Position numbers and translations under genes: made by a program
Notes under the pieces: model-generated
Database searches by the model: none
Seen by the model: only the letters and a program-made list of their open reading frames with translations
What the model was told of the DNA's origin: nothing
Shown: piece by piece, positions 1-7,485 of the stretch
Numbering within the stretch: position 1 is the first letter of the stretch
Layout of the letters: each line of letters begins with the position of its first letter
Source: Nitrosomonas sp.
GTDB lineage: Bacteria; Pseudomonadota; Gammaproteobacteria; Burkholderiales; Nitrosomonadaceae
DNA: 8,068 nt
Direction of reading: 5' to 3'
Assembly (NCBI GenBank): GCA_029881855.1
Contig: JAOULU010000065.1
Coordinates: 1-8,068 of the forward strand

Positions 1-681
1 TACCTCTTCCTTAGACATGCGGATTTTTTTGGCATGGTCCCAAAGTTGGAATGGCACATCGATTGCTACGATAAAAATCATTGCCGCCACAATAAATAAA
101 AAACTCGTTATAAGTATGTCGCCAGTCTGTGAAAGACCTAAATCAATTGGCACTTTAATTAATCCCAACACAGCCTCTTTGTTATGCCAAATTACTAGGG
201 ATGCAACACCACCAACAATTAGTGCCTTAGAAATTGCTTTCACCAATTCAGTCAATCCTCGCACTGAAAAAATCCTGGCAAAGCCTTTAATGGGATCTAG
301 TTTCTTAAAATCTGGGATTAATGCTTTTGAACTAAAAAGCCACCCACTCATTAGCATTGGCGCAAAAAAAGCAACCACGATAAGTAAAGCTAATAGTGGC
401 CCTAACGCAAATAACGCTTCAAAAGCAAGTTCATACAAACGGTTCAACATTAAATCTGTCTGAAAAGCCAGCACTCTTTCTATCTGCATCCCCTGACTCA
501 TAATCTTCGATAGCTTCTCCATCATGCTGCCGCCCATAAATAAAACACCTGCAGCGGCAGACATCAATAAGACAAATGTCGTTAGCTCTTGAGAGCGCGC
601 AACCTGCCCATCTTCCCTTGCCTTTTCCCGGCGTTTGGGCGTCGCTTCTTCTGTTTTTTCAAGATCGCTATCGTCAGCCAT
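1..681 (-). CDS. flhB: Flagellar type III export switch protein FlhB, N-terminal part (3' end outside window)
   Basis: FlhB is an inner-membrane component of the flagellar type III export gate and later switches export from rod/hook to filament substrates. The reverse-strand reading begins MADDSDLEKTEEATPKRREK, followed by AREDGQVARSQEL, the classic FlhB amino-terminal signature. Four hydrophobic segments follow at about residues 32-50, 88-112, 146-165 and 188-208. The conserved LDPIKGFARIFS stretch lies at 128-139. The reading frame is open to base 1 and ends in the linker ...RMSKEEV. The visible part is 227 residues of a family usually near 375-380, so the cytoplasmic domain with the self-cleaving NPTH motif lies off the left edge. 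The ATG at 681-679 is preceded by a good GGAG. The gene reads in the same direction as cheB at the other end of the window, which suggests one motility region split by the genes between them. Confidence 0.97.
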   Translation of the reverse strand, partial: MADDSDLEKTEEATPKRREKAREDGQVARSQELTTFVLLMSAAAGVLFMGGSMMEKLSKIMSQGMQIERVLAFQTDLMLNRLYELAFEALFALGPLLALLIVVAFFAPMLMSGWLFSSKALIPDFKKLDPIKGFARIFSVRGLTELVKAISKALIVGGVASLVIWHNKEAVLGLIKVPIDLGLSQTGDILITSFLFIVAAMIFIVAIDVPFQLWDHAKKIRMSKEEV

Positions 682-687
682 AGTTAA

Positions 688-691
688 CTCC
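688..691 (-). promoter_or_regulatory. Ribosome binding site of flhB
   Basis: GGAG on the minus strand lies six bases before the flhB ATG. It fixes the start of the protein at the family's normal amino terminus. Confidence 0.75.
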
Positions 692-818
692 GTATTTCAC
701 ACAAGAATTATCATTGATGGAAGATAAATTCTATATCGGGAACAAACAAGGTTTCGTCCCGTTATTTGGTTAATCTTAAACGAGACAATCTATTAATCAT
801 AGATTATTCAATCAGTTA

Positions 819-827
819 TGATATAAT
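819..827 (+). promoter_or_regulatory. Extended -10 promoter for the penicillin-acylase family gene
   Basis: TGATATAAT is a perfect TATAAT -10 hexamer (822-827) with the TGn extension. No good -35 hexamer is visible 16-18 bases upstream, as is common for extended -10 promoters. Transcription would begin near 833-836, giving a leader of roughly 28 bases before the ATG at 862. The site lies inside a longer open frame starting with TTG at 766, which argues against that longer start. An imperfect dyad (796-801 with 817-822) overlaps the element and could be an operator. Confidence 0.55.
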
Positions 828-861
828 TACCACCTATATTTACATTAAGACTTATACAAAC

Positions 862-3240
862 ATGGCAAGTAATTCACGTTTTGTACGCTTTTTTCTAGTC
901 GCAATACTTTTTGTATTTCTCTTAATAATTACAGTCACCTGGATACTGCTTCGAGGGAGCATGCCTAAATATGAAGGCATGGTTAATCTGCGTGAATTAC
1001 ATGCGCCGGTTACAATCGAAAGAGATTCACTGGGTAGCGTGACAATCACAGGACATAATCGTTTAGATATCGCCAGAGCAATAGGCTATATTCATGCTCA
1101 AGAACGTTTCTTTGAGATGGATATTATGAGACGGCAAGCAGCCGGAGAATTGGCCGAAATATTTGGAACCGCTGCACTGGCACATGACATTCAAGCTCGC
1201 AAATTACGTATGCGTAAACATGCCTCAGCTATCTTGGCACTTCTACCAGAAGCACAACGACAATTACTAGATGTCTATCGAGAAGGTGTTAATAAAGGAA
1301 TCAATGCACTCTCAATCCGCCCCTATCCCTATTTGTTAACACGAACAAAACCGAAAGCATGGCAAAATGAGGACAGCCTATTAATCATTCTTGCCATGTT
1401 CCGCATTCTTAATGAATCAAGTATTTACCGTGAACTTGGGCTTTCCTTTATGTGGTCTGCTCTACCAGCTAATGTCTATTATTTTCTGAATACAAGCGGT
1501 GGATCATGGGATGCCCCACTTGTTGGCGCAGCGATAGACTCACCGGCACTACCGACCGTAGATGATATTAATATTCAACAATTGGATGCACATTTATTTA
1601 AAAATGATTATTCCTATGAAGACGGTATACCAGGGAGCAACAATTTTTCTGTTTCTGGTGCATTAACAAATGGTCCTGCGCTGGTAGCAAATGATATGCA
1701 TTTAACTTTGCGTGTTCCAAATTTATGGTTCCGCACACGTTTTATTTATCCCTCCTCTACTGGCTCAGTAAATGACATTATTGGAGCGGGTCTTCCCGGT
1801 GTGCCTGTAATTATCATTGGCTCTAATCGACACATTGCCTGGAGTTTCACCAATAGCTATGGAGACTTTGCTGATTGGGTACGTATTACGTTAGACCCTA
1901 ACGATGAACACCGTTATCTTGGCACAACTGGCTGGCAATCTATTGAGTCATCCAATGAAATAATCAAAGTACATAATGCACCTGATAAAATAGTCAAGGT
2001 TCAAGAAACAGAGTGGGGGCCCATTATTGCTGTGGATCATGACGACACACCCCTTGCATTAAGCTGGACAGCATTACAACCTGAAGCAATAAACCTAGAT
2101 TTGATCGAATTAGAACAAGTCAAATCAGCTGATAATGCAGTAAAAGTTGCTCAACAAGCAGGCATTCCGGCACAAAATTTTATAGTCGGCGACTATGCAG
2201 GCAATATTAGCTGGACAATTGCTGGACGTATTCCTACACGTTCAAAAAATTACGACCCACAGTTGCCAGCTGATTGGTCTGATCCGAACACTGGATGGAC
2301 TGGATGGCTAAACCCCGCAGATTACCCGTTAATCAGGAACCCTGTTTCTCAGCGTTTATGGACAGCAAATGCACGCACTGTTAATGACCCAATGCTTAAT
2401 ATACTTGGAGATGGCGGATATGATCTTGGTGCAAGGGCAAAGCAAATACGTGACAACCTGTTTACCCGCGAACAATTTACGGCTGAAGATATGTACACCA
2501 TTCAACTTGACCACCGCGCAATCTTCTTAACCCGTTGGCATCACTTACTTGAATCTAACTTAAAGAAAGCTAAAACCACACCACTGCGATTAATCTTAAA
2601 AGAATCACTTGAAGACTGGGATGGACAAGCATCAATTGGTTCTGTTGCCTACCGAGTCGTTCGTGCCTATCGCCATCATGTCATCAAAACAGTCTTAGGT
2701 GGCTTTGCTGCTGAAATTAGGCGCACTTATCCAGATTTTAGTCTTCCAAGATTAAATCAGGCTGAGCATACTGTATGGAAAATAATCAAACAGCAGCCAC
2801 AACATTTGCTACCACCTGGCTTTAAAAACTGGGACGAATTACTATTAATCTGTGCCGAACAAATTGCAGAGCAATTACAAAACCAATCCCACGGAATAAC
2901 AACGCGCAACTGGGGCGATGATAACCTTGCAAGTATTAAACACCCGCTTAGTCAAACCTTACCAAGTTTTATCGCTAACTGGCTCGATATGCCCTCAGAC
3001 CCCCTTCCGGGTGACAGTAATATGCCACGTATTCAATCACCAAATTTTGGTGCATCTCAACGCTCTATCGTTGCGCCAGGAAAAGAAGAAGAAGGCATTT
3101 TTGATATGCCAGGCGGTCAAAGTGGGCACCCGCTATCTCCCTATTATGGCAGTGGGCACACCAACTGGGTTACCGAAAACCCCACGCCCTTTCTACCTGG
3201 CCCAGCTGAGAAAATCTTGCAAATTGTACCAACAAGTTAG
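862..3240 (+). CDS. Penicillin acylase family protein (peptidase S45, Ntn hydrolase), membrane-anchored
   Basis: This is a 792-residue Ntn-hydrolase precursor of the penicillin/cephalosporin/acyl-homoserine-lactone acylase family, which hydrolyses amide bonds. The precursor cuts itself into alpha and beta chains, and the new beta-chain amino terminus is the nucleophile. A hydrophobic segment at about residues 9-30 directs it to the envelope. The alpha region holds the conserved GYIHAQERFFEMDIMRR and AAGELAEIFG stretches. The autocleavage site is Gly258-Ser259 in PGSNNFSVSG, so Ser259 is the predicted nucleophile. ANDMHL supplies a His at beta 22. Asn503 (beta 245, in WTANAR) fits the oxyanion Asn near beta 241 of E. 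coli penicillin G acylase. The GQSGHPLSPYY carboxy-terminal motif is present, so the gene looks complete. The frame stays open back to a TTG at 766, but the ATG at 862 is preferred because the signal-anchor follows directly and a promoter lies between the two. Its ribosome binding site is weak. The substrate cannot be told from sequence. It is convergent with rimO. Confidence 0.93.
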   Translation: MASNSRFVRFFLVAILFVFLLIITVTWILLRGSMPKYEGMVNLRELHAPVTIERDSLGSVTITGHNRLDIARAIGYIHAQERFFEMDIMRRQAAGELAEIFGTAALAHDIQARKLRMRKHASAILALLPEAQRQLLDVYREGVNKGINALSIRPYPYLLTRTKPKAWQNEDSLLIILAMFRILNESSIYRELGLSFMWSALPANVYYFLNTSGGSWDAPLVGAAIDSPALPTVDDINIQQLDAHLFKNDYSYEDGIPGSNNFSVSGALTNGPALVANDMHLTLRVPNLWFRTRFIYPSSTGSVNDIIGAGLPGVPVIIIGSNRHIAWSFTNSYGDFADWVRITLDPNDEHRYLGTTGWQSIESSNEIIKVHNAPDKIVKVQETEWGPIIAVDHDDTPLALSWTALQPEAINLDLIELEQVKSADNAVKVAQQAGIPAQNFIVGDYAGNISWTIAGRIPTRSKNYDPQLPADWSDPNTGWTGWLNPADYPLIRNPVSQRLWTANARTVNDPMLNILGDGGYDLGARAKQIRDNLFTREQFTAEDMYTIQLDHRAIFLTRWHHLLESNLKKAKTTPLRLILKESLEDWDGQASIGSVAYRVVRAYRHHVIKTVLGGFAAEIRRTYPDFSLPRLNQAEHTVWKIIKQQPQHLLPPGFKNWDELLLICAEQIAEQLQNQSHGITTRNWGDDNLASIKHPLSQTLPSFIANWLDMPSDPLPGDSNMPRIQSPNFGASQRSIVAPGKEEEGIFDMPGGQSGHPLSPYYGSGHTNWVTENPTPFLPGPAEKILQIVPTS

Positions 3241-3455
3241 GAAGCTGTTGACTGATTCGGTGCAATAATTTACTTCTATTTTTAAACTTAAACACATTTA
3301 CTAAATTCATCAATATGGCATACAAGAATATTCTACCTCTGCATGCTCATCAGATGCGTCACGTAACGATATCTCCCAGATTAACAATAACACGTACAAA
3401 AAATACTCAATATCACTGTATAGTTTTTAATTTGTAAAATCGTCTTTTATCTAAC
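3241..3455. other. Convergent intergenic region, no clear element
   Basis: This AT-rich gap separates the stop codons of the acylase gene and rimO. I see no GC-rich hairpin followed by a T run for either direction. The only small inverted matches, such as GCAT with ATGC near 3341-3357, are too short to call a terminator. Confidence 0.5.
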
Positions 3456-4790
3456 TCACAGACTAATTATTTCGGCCCATAAATCATGTGCATCCGAATC
3501 GATAATCCTAACTTCTATAAATTCACCTGGTTGCAAATTATTAGTGTTATTCACGTAAACCAGCCCATCAATTTCCGGCGCATCAGCGCTACTTCTGGCA
3601 ATTACTTTTCCATCTTTAACATCATCAATCATTACCGTCATTCTTTTGCCTATTCTAGTCGCTAAATGTTGCTGACTTATTTCTTCTTGGCATTGCATAA
3701 AGCGTGCACGACGATGTTGCTTGATTTCATCAGGCACATGGTTCGGCAATATATTAGCTGATGCACCTTCTACCGGTGAGTAGGTAAAACAACCCACACG
3801 ATCTAACCGTGCCTCCTGCATAAATTGCAATAATTCCTCAAATTCCGCTTCCGTTTCACCCGGAAAACCCACAATAAACGTACTACGCAATGTAATATCA
3901 GGACAAATTTGTCGCCATTTCTGAATTCGAGCTAAATTATTCTCAGCACTGGCTGGCCGCTTCATCGCTTTTAAAATTCGTGCATTTGCGTGTTGTAGTG
4001 GCACATCAAGGTAAGGCAGTATTTTACCGTCCGCCATTAACGGGATCACTTCATCGACATGCGGATAAGGATAAACATAATGTAGCCGCACCCATACGCC
4101 GAGCGTACCAAGCGCCTGGGCCAGTTCGGTTAATCGTGTTTTAATGGGCCTGCCCTGCCAAAACCCGGTACGGTATTTGACATCAACACCATAGGCGCTG
4201 GTGTCTTGCGAAATAATCAACAATTCTTTTACACCAGCATCTACCAAGTGTTCTGCTTCCTGCATTACCTCATGAATTGGCCGGCTAACCAGATCCCCCC
4301 GCATGGATGGAATAATACAAAACGTACAACGGTGATTACATCCTTCAGAGATTTTAATATAGGCGTAATGTTTTGGCGTCAGACGGATTCCCTGAGGAGG
4401 GACTAAGCTTGTAAATGGGTCATGCCTCTGAGGCAAATGTGTATGTATTGCCGACATCACCTCAGGAAGCGCATGTGGCCCCGTCACCGCGAGTACTTGT
4501 GGGTGGGCATTCATCACCACATTGCCGTCTTCTTTAGCACCCAGACAACCTGTCACGATCACTTTGCCATTTTCTGCTAATGCCTCACCGATTGCATCTA
4601 ACGATTCCTCAACAGCTTGATCAATAAATCCGCAAGTATTGACGACAACCAGATCCGCATTTTCATAAGAAGAAGATATCTCATATCCCTCCGCCCTAAG
4701 TTGTGTCAGAATTTGTTCAGAATCGACCAATGCTTTTGGACAACCCAACGAAATGAAACCTATTTTTTGTGTGTTTTGTTTTGATGACAT
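3456..4790 (-). CDS. rimO: Ribosomal protein S12 methylthiotransferase RimO
   Basis: RimO is a cytoplasmic radical-SAM enzyme that methylthiolates the conserved aspartate of ribosomal protein S12. The 444-residue product matches the family length (E. coli about 441). The amino-terminal UPF0004 domain has the three cluster cysteines: Cys17 ([12 protein letters not shown]), Cys53 (VVNTCGFID) and Cys82 (VTGCLG). The radical-SAM CxxxCxxC motif is Cys151, Cys155 and Cys158 ([17 protein letters not shown]). A TRAM domain closes the protein and contains [11 protein letters not shown], which is typical of RimO rather than MiaB. The frame also opens at a TTG two codons upstream (4796). I chose the ATG at 4790, giving [17 protein letters not shown]. 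No Shine-Dalgarno sequence is obvious before either start. The gene is divergent from the EndoU gene and convergent with the acylase, so it is probably transcribed alone. Confidence 0.97.
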   Translation of the reverse strand: MSSKQNTQKIGFISLGCPKALVDSEQILTQLRAEGYEISSSYENADLVVVNTCGFIDQAVEESLDAIGEALAENGKVIVTGCLGAKEDGNVVMNAHPQVLAVTGPHALPEVMSAIHTHLPQRHDPFTSLVPPQGIRLTPKHYAYIKISEGCNHRCTFCIIPSMRGDLVSRPIHEVMQEAEHLVDAGVKELLIISQDTSAYGVDVKYRTGFWQGRPIKTRLTELAQALGTLGVWVRLHYVYPYPHVDEVIPLMADGKILPYLDVPLQHANARILKAMKRPASAENNLARIQKWRQICPDITLRSTFIVGFPGETEAEFEELLQFMQEARLDRVGCFTYSPVEGASANILPNHVPDEIKQHRRARFMQCQEEISQQHLATRIGKRMTVMIDDVKDGKVIARSSADAPEIDGLVYVNNTNNLQPGEFIEVRIIDSDAHDLWAEIISL

Positions 4791-4832
4791 GTACAAATGA
4801 AGCTATGATGCGACGATAAAAACCGAATTTTA

Positions 4833-4838
4833 TATGAT
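4833..4838 (+). promoter_or_regulatory. Possible -10 element for the EndoU gene pair
   Basis: TATGAT differs from the consensus -10 hexamer at one position and lies about 58 bases before the preferred ATG at 4897. No convincing -35 is seen at the right distance. If real, it excludes the upstream ATG at 4834, which overlaps it. Confidence 0.25.
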
Positions 4839-4896
4839 AAAACGTTGTAACAATTTTTTATCTTCCGTTTACCCACAATTACGAGACATCTATCAC

Positions 4897-5451
4897 ATGA
4901 TAATTAGAAGATTATTAATCATCAGCTTCTTTTTGTGGGCGCTATTCCCATTTCAAGCATTTTCTCAAGTCGAGTGCCGCACCTTACAACATTGGATAAC
5001 ACTGGACAACGGCCTTCAAATGAACCAAAAACATCTATTTTGTGGGGAGTGGCATCGTGGTCGGGCAAAAGGCTTTCATTCACGCCCGGGCGGCATTAAT
5101 CCCGATACAGTTGCACACTTCACCATTCAAGACAAAACCAATTTGGCGGGTATTTATACTGGCAGATGGTCTTATCAGAACCATCCGGAGAAAAATAAGT
5201 TCTCGTCTATGTTTCCAGACAATTGCTCGGCACAACAAGTCCTAAATTCAATTAACTATGCCGCTACCAATACGCATGCACGATGCCCTAAAGGCGCGCC
5301 CAATTGGACAAAATGCGGTCAAAATAAACCCCCTCAAGTTGCCAGCAATGGCACATCCAAATATTGCAGTAAAGATAATGAACTGTTCACTATTGGCTAC
5401 GCGCCGCCCAATGATGGAAAAATTAATACAGCATTTCCAATTTTCCAATGA
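4897..5451 (+). CDS. Secreted EndoU-family RNase, putative toxin
   Basis: This 184-residue protein looks like a bacterial EndoU nuclease (BECR fold; the EndoU family includes toxin domains of CdiA and MafB that cut RNA). Residues 1-23 form a Sec signal peptide: Arg4-Arg5, a hydrophobic core, then AFS before the likely cut at Ser23/Gln24. The mature part shows KHLFCGEW (His46), KGFHSRPGG (His61, 15 residues later as in EndoU enzymes), KFSSMFP (Lys101) and GKINTAFPIF (Thr178). These fit the His-His-Lys catalytic set and the conserved Thr of the family. Six cysteines (27, 49, 110, 130, 140, 157) are consistent with disulfide bonds outside the cytoplasm. The frame is open to an ATG at 4834, but only the ATG at 4897 puts the signal peptide at the amino terminus; ribosome binding is weak at both. 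The stop overlaps the next gene's start as ATGA, so the two are probably co-translated. No adhesin, PAAR or pretoxin region is attached, so a delivery route is not visible. Confidence 0.82.
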   Translation: MIIRRLLIISFFLWALFPFQAFSQVECRTLQHWITLDNGLQMNQKHLFCGEWHRGRAKGFHSRPGGINPDTVAHFTIQDKTNLAGIYTGRWSYQNHPEKNKFSSMFPDNCSAQQVLNSINYAATNTHARCPKGAPNWTKCGQNKPPQVASNGTSKYCSKDNELFTIGYAPPNDGKINTAFPIFQ

Positions 5452-5762
5452 CCGAAAATAATTTCTCGTGGCCTGAATATTGTCCCAATAATCCATCACA
5501 TGAATTAATTATTGCCTACCTCACGATTGATATTCAAAAGAGTCTGCACTGGATTAATGAGCTGCATCAAAAAATAAAAGAAATAAAATCAGGCCAAATT
5601 TCTTCATGGGAACGTACAGGCAATGCATATTGCCTGTATTTATTTCCTGATCATGTTGTAATTGAGGACGATTATTCTGAAGAATCTGGGGCAACTATGG
5701 AAATTTCACTTAGCGACTTTGAACAAGCCGTCGTTTCATGGAAACAATTTGTCATGTATTAA
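5448..5762 (+). CDS. Putative cytoplasmic immunity protein paired with the EndoU nuclease, YacL-like
   Basis: This is a 104-residue soluble, acidic protein with no signal peptide or membrane segment. Its ATG overlaps the TGA of the EndoU gene (ATGA at 5448-5451). It has no ribosome binding site of its own worth the name, so translation is probably coupled to the upstream gene. A small gene directly behind an EndoU toxin is the usual place for its immunity protein; this role is inferred from position, not from a recognised immunity family. The pattern SSWERTGNAYCLYL (52-65), then the acidic stretch VVIEDDY, then LSDFEQAVVSWKQF (88-101) recalls E. coli YacL (UPF0231: SWxRxGxEYxLxM ... DFLQVVAAYRNF). 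That resemblance is from memory and unaligned. An alternative is a housekeeping YacL-like protein that happens to follow the nuclease. Confidence 0.72.
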   Translation: MTENNFSWPEYCPNNPSHELIIAYLTIDIQKSLHWINELHQKIKEIKSGQISSWERTGNAYCLYLFPDHVVIEDDYSEESGATMEISLSDFEQAVVSWKQFVMY

Positions 5763-5768
5763 ACTTTC

Positions 5769-5999
5769 TCAAAACTCGCCCTTATATCTAGCTGCATCAA
5801 TTATTGACCAAAGATGGAAAATACCGCCAATAACAGCGGGAATTATTAAAACTGCAAAAAAATAATTAATACCAACCATTAAGAAAAACAATAATGCGGG
5901 TAATATACGCCCCTGAACCAATTGACCCAACCCAGGAATAAAGAAACTACAGATTGCTGCAAGAACATTACCACCTGACCCTTGACCCGACACTGACAT
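5769..5999 (-). CDS. Small TM2-like multi-pass membrane protein
   Basis: This is a 76-residue hydrophobic protein with a short Gly/Ser-rich amino terminus. Membrane segments lie at about residues 12-29 and 33-66, the latter long enough for two helices. The motif CSFFIPGLGQLVQGR (17-31) and the ending HLWSIIDAARYK (62-73) resemble TM2-domain and related small membrane proteins, whose function is generally unknown. A good GGAG precedes the ATG at 5999 by seven bases. It ends six bases from the convergent immunity-like gene and starts 69 bases after the DUF4389 gene on the same strand. It may be the last member of the leftward run from cheB. No function can be assigned. Confidence 0.78.
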   Translation of the reverse strand: MSVSGQGSGGNVLAAICSFFIPGLGQLVQGRILPALLFFLMVGINYFFAVLIIPAVIGGIFHLWSIIDAARYKGEF

Positions 6000-6006
6000 T
6001 TTGCTA

Positions 6007-6010
6007 CTCC
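6007..6010 (-). promoter_or_regulatory. Ribosome binding site of the TM2-like gene
   Basis: GGAG on the minus strand lies seven bases before the ATG at 5999, supporting this small gene as real. Confidence 0.65.
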
Positions 6011-6068
6011 ATGAAAACCTATGGAATTACCGACTAGTTACACTTATTCTTACAAAGAAGCATTCATT

Positions 6069-6356
6069 TTATTGATTTGGCTCACCATCAGGCCATTCAC
6101 TAAATGGAAATGGGCGCTGTTCACTGCTAAAAACCAAAAATCGAGCAATCTGGTAAATATATGTACTCAAGTTCTGGCCGAATTTCAGTAAATAATCGTT
6201 CATTTTACCCGTCAGGATGATTGTAATAAATTGGAACAGCATAATACCTGTGATCAAAAGTTTTGTTCCACCGTATATAATGATAAAAAACAACATGTAT
6301 AGTCCACGTTGCCATATTTCATTTTTTTGCAATCTTTGCTTTATTTCTTCTTTCAT
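6069..6356 (-). CDS. DUF4389 family membrane protein
   Basis: This 95-residue protein fits the DUF4389 pattern. It has an amphipathic amino terminus, then NEIWQRGLYMLFFIIIYGG (12-30) running into a second hydrophobic stretch to about residue 48. Next come LTGKMNDYLLKFGQNLSTY (48-66), YQIARFLVF, and the family's ending PFPFSEWP (82-89). The frame continues 52 codons upstream to a start at 6512, but that extension overlaps the preceding gene and is not conserved-looking. The ATG at 6356 has a good AGGA six bases upstream and begins at the usual place for the family. It follows the methyltransferase-like gene by 73 bases on the same strand. The family has no established function; it is known mainly from proteobacteria as a small membrane protein. 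Confidence 0.85.
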   Translation of the reverse strand: MKEEIKQRLQKNEIWQRGLYMLFFIIIYGGTKLLITGIMLFQFITIILTGKMNDYLLKFGQNLSTYIYQIARFLVFSSEQRPFPFSEWPDGEPNQ

Positions 6357-6362
6357 TCCAGT

Positions 6363-6366
6363 TCCT
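6363..6366 (-). promoter_or_regulatory. Ribosome binding site deciding the DUF4389 start
   Basis: AGGA on the minus strand lies six bases before the ATG at 6356. It selects this start over the one at 6512, which would overlap the upstream gene by about 80 bases. Confidence 0.65.
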
Positions 6367-6429
6367 ACAAAAATAAATCCGTTGATTAACTGAACGCTAT
6401 TTTTTGTCTCAGAAATAATTGTTACACCC

Positions 6430-6900
6430 CTATATCCAACGGCGTACTTTATTTTGATATTGTTTATATTGGTCGCCAAATAGTTTATACAATATCTTTT
6501 CTTCAGGCTCAATCTGAAAACGATTCATAGCGAGGATAAACACAATGACAAATAACAATGACAACATATTTGACAGATAAATCGCCCAACTTAACAAGAT
6601 CATTGCTAAACCAAGATAGACAGGGTTACGACTATAACTGTAAACACCTGTGACAACCAGTGATGTGGTTTGTTCAGGCCGTAGAGGATTAACCGTTGTA
6701 CCAGCACGATAAAACCAGAAGATAGCCAATAAAACGAAGCCACTACCCAACATTAGCAACAAGAGTGAGAGTAAGATTACTGCGTGAGAATAATTGGGAT
6801 TAACAGTCAAGCTAGGATAAAACAACGCAGTAATCCACATAAAGATCGCGCATAGCGCTAGTAAAATTACTGGTGGAATACGCAGTTCAAGCCAATACAT
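6430..6900 (-). CDS. Isoprenylcysteine carboxyl methyltransferase (ICMT/PEMT)-like membrane protein
   Basis: This is a 156-residue integral membrane protein with about four or five hydrophobic segments (roughly 8-28, 38-64, 94-108 and 111-126). It carries the signature of the ICMT/phospholipid methyltransferase superfamily: VTGVYSYSRNPVYLG (83-97) and, in the last helix, IEPEEKILYKLFGDQYKQY (130-148) ending KVRRWI. In characterised relatives these parts bind S-adenosylmethionine at the membrane surface and methylate a prenyl-cysteine or lipid. Bacterial members of this size mostly have unknown substrates, and no prenylated-protein system is implied. The ATG at 6900 gives a sensible amino terminus, though no Shine-Dalgarno sequence is visible. 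It starts 38 bases after the NlpC/P60 gene, so cotranscription is likely. Confidence 0.88.
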   Translation of the reverse strand: MYWLELRIPPVILLALCAIFMWITALFYPSLTVNPNYSHAVILLSLLLLMLGSGFVLLAIFWFYRAGTTVNPLRPEQTTSLVVTGVYSYSRNPVYLGLAMILLSWAIYLSNMLSLLFVIVFILAMNRFQIEPEEKILYKLFGDQYKQYQNKVRRWI

Positions 6901-6938
6901 CTAATAATCAGAGCACACAACACATTTGCATAGAGGCA

Positions 6939-7451
6939 TTATATTCTGATTGACTTCCAATAATTAGAATTCCAATAAACATTATCTAATCGGGAAATTA
7001 TGACGCCTTTTCTTTCAGAAACATGTAGGAATTTATTGCTTTCCAAATAAATTCCTACATGTCTTGATGTAGGTCCTGTTCTAAAAAAAACCAAGTCACC
7101 AGCTTCTAATTCTGCCCTGCTGATTTCTGTACCCAACTTTGATTGCAGCCAAGTTGTTCTTGGCAAATCTATACCGAGTTTCTTTTTAAATGTAATTTGT
7201 ACAAACGCTGAGCAGTCGATACCATTGCGACTCGACCCTCCGAATTTGTAACGCACACCCTTCCATTTCGCGTACTGCAGATATAATTTATCTTTTACCC
7301 GATCTGAACTTAAAACGCTATTTTCATCTATCGCAGACACAGAAAATTCAGACTGCGAATACATTGTGGTCTTTTCTGGTACTGAACCACAACCTATGAG
7401 CAAGCTAATAATAAACAGGTTTAAGTATATAAATTTATATTGGGTCGCCAT
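6939..7451 (-). CDS. NlpC/P60 lipoprotein, MepS/Spr-like peptidoglycan endopeptidase
   Basis: This 170-residue lipoprotein resembles E. coli MepS (Spr), which cuts peptide cross-links of peptidoglycan so the wall can expand. The lipobox is LLIGC with Cys21 as the lipidated residue; Gly22 is not an inner-membrane retention signal, so the outer membrane is likely. A linker to about residue 50 leads into the NlpC/P60 domain: Cys80 (NGIDCSAFVQ), His131 (SRHVGIYL) and His143 (FLHVSE) form the expected catalytic set. LPRTTWLQSKLG (96-107) and AGDLVFFRTG (117-126) closely follow the MepS pattern, as does the end GVIISRLDNVYWNSNYW. The start at 7451 is supported by the signal sequence, although no ribosome binding site is clear. 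It lies 34 bases downstream of cheB. This is an envelope enzyme with no known direct tie to chemotaxis, so the linkage may be only positional. Confidence 0.93.
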   Translation of the reverse strand: MATQYKFIYLNLFIISLLIGCGSVPEKTTMYSQSEFSVSAIDENSVLSSDRVKDKLYLQYAKWKGVRYKFGGSSRNGIDCSAFVQITFKKKLGIDLPRTTWLQSKLGTEISRAELEAGDLVFFRTGPTSRHVGIYLESNKFLHVSERKGVIISRLDNVYWNSNYWKSIRI

Positions 7452-7485
7452 AAATATATGTAGTGAATTAACAATAATTTAGACA

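Noticed and set aside
17..463. Plus-strand open frame of 148 codons
   Set aside because: It lies entirely opposite flhB and shows no family resemblance; flhB on the other strand is unmistakable.
733..740. CCCGATAT on the minus strand, a sigma-28-like -10 for flhB
   Set aside because: No TAAA box is found at the required distance upstream, so the match is not enough to call a flagellar promoter.
737..761. CGGGA/TCCCG inverted repeat upstream of flhB
   Set aside because: A 5-base stem with a 15-base loop and no T run; too weak to call a terminator or an operator.
766..861. Upstream extension of the acylase from a TTG
   Set aside because: It would put 32 low-complexity Ile/Tyr-rich residues before the signal-anchor, and it contains the likely promoter.
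4834..4896. Upstream ATG for the EndoU protein
   Set aside because: It would place 21 polar residues before the signal peptide, and it overlaps a possible -10 element.
5248..5499. Minus-strand 83-codon frame across the EndoU 3' end
   Set aside because: It is a shadow of the EndoU and immunity-like genes, with no sensible protein features.
6357..6512. Amino-terminal extension of the DUF4389 protein
   Set aside because: It overlaps the methyltransferase-like gene; the ATG at 6356 has a proper ribosome binding site and the family's normal start.
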